Positions 16,025 through 21,692 of a DNA stretch of 21,692 bases are shown here, in pieces. The position numbers were made by a program, and so were the translations under genes. Source of the DNA: a virus. The first letter of the stretch is position 1; every line of letters begins with the position of its first letter. The notes below the pieces were generated by a model. It did no database searches, was not told the DNA's origin, and saw only the letters and a program-made list of their open reading frames with translations. Location: IMG/VR virus record IMGVR_UViG_3300034198_000241, positions 1 through 21,692 of that record. The stretch is one strand, 5' to 3'.

Positions 16025-17772
16025 TAAATTCCTTGCTCCATTGCAATCATATTCTCTTCATTTGCAATAAGCTGGACTTCTTGAATTGTCTTCTGTGTTT
16101 CGTAGTTCTCGTAGACCGACACGTTCTCAGCAAACAGAGACTTCTCACCAAGCTCTTCTGCAAGAATCCTAGCAAATTCCTTGCCACTCATGTGAGCCGA
16201 GACAGTAGGATCAGTGGCCTTGATCTGCCAAAGCTGCTGGAGGTTCTGAAGCCTCTGCGCTCTCTCAGCAAAGTGTCTGGCACCCATCGGAACAATCTTA
16301 CCCTTGGCTGTGATATCTTCCTTGGTGATGGTATCAAAAACCACAATCCCAAGTTCATCATCGAAGACCCGGATAATGTCAGAAGCATCCATATTTCTTC
16401 TGGCAGCTTCAAGCATTGAGTTCAGGATAGGCTCAACAAAGACCTTTTCAAAGTGCTGAGTCTTATTCTGGAAGATTCTTCCGGCTGCATTCTGGAGAGA
16501 ACTGATTTCAAATGCTGTCTTCTCACCCGGGGTTCTGATACCCATAGCTTCTCTGGGAGCGCCAGCAAGCTGTTCCATCCGGTTCTCAAGCATTGAGATC
16601 TGGTTATCAGCAGCAAGGGCAGAAGCATCGGGGACAAGGTAAGAGACATCACCTTCGTCACCACAGTAGATTCTGGACCCCGGCTGGAAGTCAAAGTCTT
16701 CAACATCACCCTTGATCTTCAGAACAGGGAAGGCAATCTGGTCAAAGACATCTGCCCTGAGGTTCTCAAGATGATCAATCCGGTACTGCATACCAACAAG
16801 GTTGTCCAAAGGACCCATTGCGTACAGATTGTCAGGTCTTTCTCTCCAACCAACATGAAAGATAGGACTCTTTCCAAGCCAAGACGGGTTAGGAATATCA
16901 CGGAGAATATAAGATCTGTCTACAACCTTGATAATTCTGTTTTTTAGAAGGGTATTTGTATACTTGTCGTAGATATCCCCATAGAGTGTCAAAATCTCTA
17001 CGTAATCAGACTCGTAGTACTCACGAATAGACCCGAAACCATCAACAATAAAGCCATCGTTCTTGTGCAGATCAGAGTCTGAGTACCCTTGGATTGCATT
17101 TCTAGTACCAATCATCCGGTCAAAGACCTTAGACATATATTCCTTGTCAGGATCTTCATCAACCATCTTCTTAACTTCACCAAAAGTAAGAAGAGATCTG
17201 ATAATCTTTGGGGTCTTGTAGAAATCAGAAGCAACAGGATTAAAAACAACGTCATATGGAGAGATACGGACAATCTTGGGACCAATATATCCCGGGATAA
17301 ACTCACCGTCTTCCATCTCAGTATAGTTTGTTTCGTAATCAACAGTGGCAAAGCAGTTGCCATAGTCAATATAGTCCAAAACAAGCTTAGACATGGTGAT
17401 TTCAAAGTCAGATTGCTTGACCTTGTTCTCCATGTAAGCCTGAATGGTTTCACGCTTTATCTTGTTATTGCTGTCCTTGTCATCACCTGTCCACTTCATC
17501 CATCTGTTCTGAGGGAACAAAGCTGCCATATAGTTGGCATGGAGATTATCTCTGATCTGAGTCAGCTTGGGGACAGTGGTAGAGTTCTTCCACGGCAGAG
17601 AACTATTGCTTGTCTTTCTGGTATCAGTGGCAAAGAGGTAGTTTCTGAGTTCTTTCCACTCTTCAAGCTTACCAACTCTCTGCTGATTCCAGAGACGCCA
17701 TCTATCAGCAATTTCTGTAGCGATATTATCTGGACTGATAATAAGGCTCATGTCTATGGTATTACCAGCCAT
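16024..17772 (-). CDS. Portal (head-tail connector) protein
   Basis: The 582-residue dodecameric ring at the DNA-entry vertex and the docking site of the terminase. The N-terminal part (LEEWKELRNYLFATDT, then SSLPWKNSTTVPKLTQIRD) is characteristic of podovirus portals. The middle contains RIDHLENLRADVFDQIAFP and a wing-like segment. MEQLAGAPREAMGIRTPGEKT introduces the long crown helices (FEISSLQNAAGRIF). It ends in helical, Gln/Asn-rich sequence. The size fits podovirus portals. It starts with TAATG at the large-terminase stop and ends with TAATG into the next gene. Its arginine codons are mostly AGA (8 of the first 12), unlike the capsid gene. Confidence 0.95.
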   Translation of the reverse strand: MAGNTIDMSLIISPDNIATEIADRWRLWNQQRVGKLEEWKELRNYLFATDTRKTSNSSLPWKNSTTVPKLTQIRDNLHANYMAALFPQNRWMKWTGDDKDSNNKIKRETIQAYMENKVKQSDFEITMSKLVLDYIDYGNCFATVDYETNYTEMEDGEFIPGYIGPKIVRISPYDVVFNPVASDFYKTPKIIRSLLTFGEVKKMVDEDPDKEYMSKVFDRMIGTRNAIQGYSDSDLHKNDGFIVDGFGSIREYYESDYVEILTLYGDIYDKYTNTLLKNRIIKVVDRSYILRDIPNPSWLGKSPIFHVGWRERPDNLYAMGPLDNLVGMQYRIDHLENLRADVFDQIAFPVLKIKGDVEDFDFQPGSRIYCGDEGDVSYLVPDASALAADNQISMLENRMEQLAGAPREAMGIRTPGEKTAFEISSLQNAAGRIFQNKTQHFEKVFVEPILNSMLEAARRNMDASDIIRVFDDELGIVVFDTITKEDITAKGKIVPMGARHFAERAQRLQNLQQLWQIKATDPTVSAHMSGKEFARILAEELGEKSLFAENVSVYENYETQKTIQEVQLIANEENMIAMEQGI

Positions 17773-19316
17773 TAGTGAGCAATGCCTCCGAATCTAGGAG
17801 AGTAAACTACATTCGCTGTATTTACCCTTCTGTTGATCATATTAGCAGAAGGCTTTACTGCAATCTCAATAGCAGAAGACAAAGCATCCTTGATGTCATC
17901 ATGAGGAGGATTTCTTGTCACAAGCTCTTCTTCCAGAAGCTGACAGTTACCGCCCTTGTAATGATAGATCGAAAGGTTATCATATCTTGGTTCAAGGATT
18001 GCAGCCATTCTTTCTTCCTTTGAACCAGAGTGCCTAGTAGGTCTATGTTCTTCAACCTTTAGCATAAGCCCATGAGGCTTAATATAACTGTCTTTCAATT
18101 CTTGAACAATTGCAGACTGTGCAGCAGTGACTTCAGCCCTGATCTTTTTAAAATCCCATTTGTTAAGGAGATCAAGAACGTGTCTAAAGTACTCAGAAAT
18201 TTTGTCCGTTCTGAATCGGTCAATGTCAAGAACATAAACATTATTTTCGTAATCTACCCCAATAACAACAATAGCTGTATAATCTGCTTTTCTTCTTAAA
18301 CTATACGCAAAGTCAACTGCGGCAAATACATTTAATTTTCTGTCCTTATGATACCATGAACCAGCAGTCTTTGTCAAGTATTCTTTTTCAAAGTACTGAA
18401 ACTTATTATAGTCAATAGGTCTATTGTCTGGATCACTTGGATCGTTATAGTACTGCGCCCTGAACTGAGTCTTGTCTAGATACTGCGCTCTTTTCTTAGC
18501 CAATACTTGGATGTCAAAGCCAAAGGACTTACCGTCATGCCTTGTCTGTCTAGGCCATAGGAACTGTCCTGTGCCATCGCCAATGTCTTCCACAGCCCTC
18601 TCAAAGATTTCGTAAATAGGCTCTGATCCAATTATTTCAGAGGCATTATTATAGATATCTTCTTCCATACTAAGAAGTTCTGAGTATAAATCCTTGGGGT
18701 GATACCTAGTACCAACCACCCACTCTCTGGCATCAGCACCTTCAATAGAAGACAGAAGGGAGTACTGAGACTTAACCCTGTCTCTGCCTTCTTGAGTATA
18801 AGCGTTCTCGTAAACAACAACGTCATCAAGGACAGCAATGTCACAGTGAAGACCAGTCAAAGAAGTAGTAAGACCACCTGTAAAGACTGAGGGATCACGG
18901 ATATGTTCTTCTTTTCTCAGAGGATGATCCAGACTGATTTCAGTCATGGTCCACTTTTCTCTCTTGCCTTCGTCATCATGTATATGCTCAGGCCAATATC
19001 TCCGGTGGATGTCAGAGGTAAAAATAGACTTGATAAATGAAAGCTGCTTTTGGGCCAGATTAGATGTGGCTGAGATGTACAGAACCCTGAGGGTAGGGTC
19101 CTTGGTAAGTTCCCAAGCAACCCTATAAGCAACCATAGCAGACTTACCGTGATCTCGTGGGAGAAGAGTAAGCTGATGAGACTTAGCCTCTTCTTTGTTC
19201 CACCAACGGCAAAGCTCTTCATGTACAGAACCAAGTACCCTGTTAGGGGAGACAAGCCTGATAAAAGTAATCAGATCTTGTTCTGCGACTTCCCTGATGT
19301 CGTTGATACTTGCCAT
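17772..19316 (-). CDS. Large terminase subunit (ATPase and nuclease of the packaging motor)
   Basis: The 514-residue motor that pumps DNA into the prohead and cuts it. Residues 52-59 (LPRDHGKS) are a Walker A variant ending in the required GKS. Residues 159-165 (DIAVLDD) are Walker B with its acidic pair, and VVGTRYHP (200-207) is the coupling motif. The RNase H-like nuclease half starts at FAAVDFAYS, with Asp335 and Asp345. Further acidic residues are Glu395 and the HDDIKDAL cluster (472-479), which supply the metal ligands. The length fits T7 gp19-like and related podovirus terminases. It lies between the small subunit and the portal, both by TAATG overlaps. The stretch around 18060-18400 is AT-rich (19 G/C of 60 from 18361), possibly a recombination patch. 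Confidence 0.96.
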   Translation of the reverse strand: MASINDIREVAEQDLITFIRLVSPNRVLGSVHEELCRWWNKEEAKSHQLTLLPRDHGKSAMVAYRVAWELTKDPTLRVLYISATSNLAQKQLSFIKSIFTSDIHRRYWPEHIHDDEGKREKWTMTEISLDHPLRKEEHIRDPSVFTGGLTTSLTGLHCDIAVLDDVVVYENAYTQEGRDRVKSQYSLLSSIEGADAREWVVGTRYHPKDLYSELLSMEEDIYNNASEIIGSEPIYEIFERAVEDIGDGTGQFLWPRQTRHDGKSFGFDIQVLAKKRAQYLDKTQFRAQYYNDPSDPDNRPIDYNKFQYFEKEYLTKTAGSWYHKDRKLNVFAAVDFAYSLRRKADYTAIVVIGVDYENNVYVLDIDRFRTDKISEYFRHVLDLLNKWDFKKIRAEVTAAQSAIVQELKDSYIKPHGLMLKVEEHRPTRHSGSKEERMAAILEPRYDNLSIYHYKGGNCQLLEEELVTRNPPHDDIKDALSSAIEIAVKPSANMINRRVNTANVVYSPRFGGIAH

Positions 19317-19816
19317 TAGTTGACCAGCTTAAGACCAATTCTTTCAGCGTCATCTCTGAAGGTCTTGCTGGTCTCTACTTCCTTACGAAGTTCAGCATTA
19401 ATCTCTTCCTTGCTAGGACGGCCTCTCTTACCCTTCTTGTCGAGGTATTCGTTATCAGCCAGATACTTCATAGCCTGAAAGGAAAGCTTCTCATCTTCTG
19501 TGGCAGCACGGATAATAGATCTCATAGCCCGTGCCTTGAGCTTGAGGTTCAGTTCCTTACGCCACTGATCAATGTGCTTTCTGATAATCGGAGACTCAAC
19601 AAGTCTTTCCCAGTGCTTATACGAACCAAGAGTAGCAATGGCAAAGTCGTACTCAGTAACGTCTTCCATCTCAAGGTAGACTCTCTTCATACTGGTATAG
19701 GTCTTATCTACAACAACAAGATCCTTTTCCTTTAGAGTCCACTTGGTTCCAAAGATAGGGCGCTCTTCAGGAAGAGTGGTCTCGTAGAACAAACCTTTGG
19801 TCTGATACCCGGCCAT
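19316..19816 (-). CDS. Probable small terminase subunit (DNA maturase A analogue)
   Basis: A 166-residue, mostly helical and charged protein directly before the large terminase, the usual place for the small subunit that recognises phage DNA and hands it to the motor. No helix-turn-helix is obvious. Residues 86-124 (RKELNLKLKARAMRSI... to ADNEYLDKK) look like the oligomerisation core of small terminases and some T7 gp18-like proteins. They are followed by KRGRPS (130-135), an AT-hook-like basic motif that could touch the minor groove, and a charged C-terminal helix. It overlaps its neighbours by one base on both sides (TAATG at 19816 and 19316). The role comes mainly from position. Confidence 0.7.
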   Translation of the reverse strand: MAGYQTKGLFYETTLPEERPIFGTKWTLKEKDLVVVDKTYTSMKRVYLEMEDVTEYDFAIATLGSYKHWERLVESPIIRKHIDQWRKELNLKLKARAMRSIIRAATEDEKLSFQAMKYLADNEYLDKKGKRGRPSKEEINAELRKEVETSKTFRDDAERIGLKLVN

Positions 19817-20043
19817 TATTCACACCTTCTTTTTCTATGGTTCCATTTACCACCACGAAGCTGACATTTACGCCATTCGGCTTCTTCTTCAGGTGGCATT
19901 CTTTTTAACAGATAAGGCAGAGCAGCCTTGAACAACACAGTACCAAGACCTATCCAAAACGTAGGAGATCTTGCAACCAGTACTCCTCCTGCGAATAATC
20001 CAAGGATTAAACTTAGGATTAGTACTGGTTCAATCCAGTTCAC
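19816..20043 (-). CDS. Small single-span membrane protein of the lysis/packaging junction
   Basis: A 75-residue protein starting at a GTG that overlaps the stop of the holin-like gene. Residues about 6-24 are a hydrophobic helix (VLILSLILGLFAGGVLVA), 28-47 a second amphipathic or membrane-lying helix, and the tail after PPEEEAEWRKC is highly basic with two cysteines (60 and 74). It could be a second holin, an antiholin or an inner-membrane lysis accessory. It lacks the long periplasmic coiled coil of an Rz-type spanin. I do not recognise the family with certainty. Its TAA overlaps the start of the next gene (TAATG), tying it to the packaging genes. Confidence 0.65.
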   Translation of the reverse strand: MNWIEPVLILSLILGLFAGGVLVARSPTFWIGLGTVLFKAALPYLLKRMPPEEEAEWRKCQLRGGKWNHRKRRCE

Positions 20044-20207
20044 GCAGACTTCTTAGCCCAGATAGACCAGCCAGCAGCAAAGATCGTACCCAAGGCACCA
20101 AGGACTGTCTCCAGAGTGCCAGCATCAACCATACCCTTAGCAACAAGATAGCCACCACCAGCAGCCAGAACCGCACGGGCAACGCCCCAAATCATTTCCT
20201 TTGTCAT
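20040..20207 (-). CDS. Small holin-like membrane protein (55 aa)
   Basis: A short reading frame starting at an ATG at 20207 with AAGGAG six bases upstream, and ending at the TGA at 20042-20040. The product begins MTKEMIWGVARAVLAAGGGY and ends FAAGWSIWAKKSA. It has two hydrophobic Gly/Ala-rich segments (about residues 6-24 and 32-49), separated by a short polar turn (MVDAGTLE) and closed by a basic tail. Small two-helix Gly/Ala-rich proteins beside an endolysin are typical phage holins, which form pores in the inner membrane. The stop overlaps the GTG of the next gene (GTGA), a classic coupled junction. The strong ribosome site and membrane profile make it real despite its size. Holin is inferred from location and shape. 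Confidence 0.75.
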   Translation of the reverse strand: MTKEMIWGVARAVLAAGGGYLVAKGMVDAGTLETVLGALGTIFAAGWSIWAKKSA

Positions 20208-20232
20208 TATAGTCTCCTTGACTTTATATCAG

Positions 20233-20634
20233 TTATGGATATTTATTTCTAGGTAGCTCAAAGTGAGGACCGTCTTTAAAAGACTTCCAATCACCACCCC
20301 AAGTAATAGGAATATTTTCTAGCTTGGCTGCTTCCTTTACTAGAATAGAAAGCTTAATATACAAAGGCCAATCCCATTTAATCTTACCGTTTAGTGTAAC
20401 AGCAAAGTCTACAGCCTTACTGTAGCCATCCTTACCGGGGATATGTCTAGAGTTTAGCGTTGTTGTAGCACCAGCCTTAAGCAGCTTCTTCTGTTCTTCT
20501 AGAGTTCTAGGACCACAGGTAATAATGAATCCAAAAGACTTATCTTTTATGAGTTTAGCTGTACGGCGAACAACCTTAACAAGATCCGGGTGAACTCTTT
20601 TAAGTTTCGCTTCAGACGAAGAGTTAATAACCAT
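20233..20634 (-). CDS. Endolysin, M15-family zinc peptidase (L-Ala-D-Glu / D-Ala-D-Ala type)
   Basis: Peptidoglycan peptidase that would cut the peptide stems of the host wall at lysis. From the ATG at 20634 it has 133 residues. The first metal site is NSRHIPG (His64), twelve residues before Asp76 in SKAVDFAV; the second is GPHFEL (His124), with Asp121 three residues earlier, matching the D-x-x-H arrangement of T5-type M15 endolysins. GGDW at 113-116 is also typical. I prefer this start to an upstream in-frame ATG at 20670 because 20634 has GGAG about ten bases upstream and overlaps the previous stop as TAATG, whereas 20670 has no ribosome site and would add 12 unconvincing residues. No signal peptide is seen, so export needs a holin; membrane proteins on both sides fit. 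The family call is firm, the exact bond cut is not. Confidence 0.92.
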   Translation of the reverse strand: MVINSSSEAKLKRVHPDLVKVVRRTAKLIKDKSFGFIITCGPRTLEEQKKLLKAGATTTLNSRHIPGKDGYSKAVDFAVTLNGKIKWDWPLYIKLSILVKEAAKLENIPITWGGDWKSFKDGPHFELPRNKYP

Positions 20635-20906
20635 TACGGTATTCTCCAGTGTATATGAGAAGAAATCCATTGAAAGATATACGGAATAGCCATACCAACT
20701 ATAACAATAACACCACCGATATACGCAATCTTTTCTTTTATAGCTGTTTGGAATACCTGAAGTTCTTCTACTTCTTCTTTTAATTCAGCAATATCTTTAG
20801 CACACTGCTCAGACTGAGGCAGATTTTTAATACCATCTTTCATATATTCTTGATTGGCTTCAATCCTAGCCAACCTTTCTGCTACCTCAATCTGCCACTG
20901 TTCCAT
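20634..20906 (-). CDS. XhlA-like small membrane protein, candidate holin or lysis accessory protein
   Basis: A 90-residue protein. Residues 1-30 are polar, about 33-58 form a heptad-rich, Glu/Lys-rich coiled coil (AELKEEVEELQ), and about 61-80 form one hydrophobic helix (IGGVIVIVGMAIPYIF), followed by a short tail. An N-terminal amphipathic or coiled part with one C-terminal membrane helix is the layout of XhlA/haemolysin-type lysis proteins, which work with a holin to release endolysin. It sits directly before the endolysin, and its TAA stop overlaps the preferred endolysin ATG (TAATG), so the two are probably translated together. The Shine-Dalgarno before its own ATG is weak. It could instead be a spanin component or another membrane anchor. 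Confidence 0.6.
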   Translation of the reverse strand: MEQWQIEVAERLARIEANQEYMKDGIKNLPQSEQCAKDIAELKEEVEELQVFQTAIKEKIAYIGGVIVIVGMAIPYIFQWISSHIHWRIP

Positions 20907-20923
20907 AACCTATCTTTCAGACA

Positions 20924-21692
20924 TTAAGTAAAGCGGGTCGAATAGGTAGAGTATTCAAGAGCAACAAAAGCTTCAGGCGTTACGACCGAAAGATTGTCAA
21001 CGGAAGCACGAAGCACGGTCATGTTGACCGGATTTGCCGAGCCACCAAAGTAAGGCGATCCGCTAGGTTGCGGCAGCGAAGTGAGGGCACTTGTAAAAGT
21101 GGTTATCTTGACGCCGTTCCAGAACCCCTTGTAGACATAGACGCCGCCAACCAGTTCCATTGATACGGCAATGTGAGCAATCTTGCTGGCTCCCAGAGTG
21201 GAAATTGCCTGGGAGGTCAAGGCAGAGCCCACGTTGTTGCCGCTATAGACTGCAACAAACGTGTTAGCATCAGTAGTCCCATACTGCATATGGCAAACCC
21301 ACTGGTTGGTGCCAAGGCTACCAACGCGGGCAATGTAGTTATTGGTTCCAGACGTAAAGGCCTGCGTTCCAAACTTGATCCAGAACGAAACTACGCCGTT
21401 TTCCGCCGCCCCGCGCTTGAAGGTCGATGGCAGCGTAATCGTGTCAGCCGTGGCATCGAGCGTAAAGCCGTTTGACCAACCAACCGTCCCTGCAAACGCC
21501 GCTGAGTTACTGCCTATCAAAGACTTCCAAGTATCAGTCCCTTCAAGTGGGTCTGCCTGCGCAGGCCACGACACATCAGCGTCAAGAGCATCAAAGATGT
21601 CGAGGGTGCCATTGTTAGCAATCCTATCGTTCCGTAAAATAGGGATCGTCGTGTCGGTAAACGAGACACCGGGAACGCGAAGAAGTAGAGTC
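20924..21692 (-). CDS. LamG-like (concanavalin-type) adhesin or tail-fibre protein, 5' end outside window
   Basis: The frame stays open from the window edge to the stop at 20924, giving 255 residues of a longer protein; the GTG at 21574 is only an internal codon and need not be the start. The pattern NGFTLDATADTITLP followed by alternating beta strands, with VSFWIKFGT, a YVYKGFWNG hairpin and a C-terminal LRASVDNLSVVTPEAF segment, is what LamG/concanavalin-like jelly rolls in phage fibres look like. Such domains usually bind carbohydrate, so a virion surface protein that contacts the host is the best guess. The residues before it (VPGVSFTDTTIPILRND) look like a linker or trimerisation region. 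The DNA is richer in GC than most of the window (33 of 60 bases from 21061), and its seven arginine codons include no AGA. This suggests recent acquisition. The fold call is by eye and the role is inferred. Confidence 0.6.
   Translation of the reverse strand, partial: TLLLRVPGVSFTDTTIPILRNDRIANNGTLDIFDALDADVSWPAQADPLEGTDTWKSLIGSNSAAFAGTVGWSNGFTLDATADTITLPSTFKRGAAENGVVSFWIKFGTQAFTSGTNNYIARVGSLGTNQWVCHMQYGTTDANTFVAVYSGNNVGSALTSQAISTLGASKIAHIAVSMELVGGVYVYKGFWNGVKITTFTSALTSLPQPSGSPYFGGSANPVNMTVLRASVDNLSVVTPEAFVALEYSTYSTRFT

Noticed and set aside
17089-17775. A 228-codon plus-strand frame opposite the portal gene.
   Set aside because: Fully antisense to a clear portal; residue make-up is that of reverse-translated coding sequence.
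19816-20043. Calling the 75-residue membrane protein an Rz-like spanin.
   Set aside because: It lacks a long periplasmic coiled coil and no embedded lipoprotein partner gene with a lipobox was seen.
1-21692. CRISPR arrays, insertion sequences, attachment sites, or a defence system.
   Set aside because: No regularly spaced repeats, transposase, integrase or defence-type domains; nearly all bases are in virion, lysis or packaging genes.

Overview
This window is part of the late (virion) region of a lytic, short-tailed (T7-like, podovirus) bacteriophage. Every gene I can support lies on the minus strand, so the genes read from high to low coordinates. The portal, scaffold, capsid, T7 gp11/gp12-type tail tube proteins and internal ejection proteins make this clear. 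PhoH, a tiny lysine-rich protein of a type I know from marine phages, and a short family ending in a conserved tryptophan-rich tail suggest a marine or aquatic phage of a Gram-negative host, perhaps related to the SIO1/cobavirus-type roseophages. That placement is inference. No integrase, repressor, tRNA, replication gene or phage RNA polymerase is present here.

Layout in the direction of transcription. (1) 21692-20924: the 3' part of a LamG-like adhesin or fibre protein, with higher GC and different codon use. (2) 20906-19816: a lysis cassette with an XhlA-like coiled-coil/membrane protein, an M15 zinc-peptidase endolysin, a 55-residue holin-like protein and a 75-residue membrane protein. 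(3) 19816-16024: small terminase candidate, large terminase and portal. (4) 16024-13560: a short conserved protein, scaffold, major capsid protein and a probable decoration protein. (5) 13559-13449: the only sizeable intergenic stretch, holding an intrinsic terminator whose descending arm merges into a near-consensus sigma70 promoter. (6) 13448-9327: a HEPKG-motif structural protein, the tail adaptor, a small unknown and the tail nozzle. (7) 9349-8891: a GNAT acetyltransferase. (8) 8890-1142: the ejection proteins, made up of a small gp14-like protein, a 1451-residue core protein, a 614-residue core protein and a 350-residue cell-wall hydrolase combining a lambda-R-type (GH104) muramidase with an M15-type peptidase. 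(9) 1142-1: a conserved small protein, PhoH, the 43-residue basic protein and the start of a further reading frame.

The genes form two probable transcription units separated at 13.5 kb: lysis, packaging and head genes upstream, and tail, ejection and phoH genes downstream. They are packed tightly. Eight junctions use the same TAATG stop-start overlap, which suggests translational coupling. The capsid gene differs sharply from its neighbours in arginine codons (16 of 17 CGY, against mostly AGA in the portal), consistent with selection for high expression. No gene-free stretch exceeds 300 bases.
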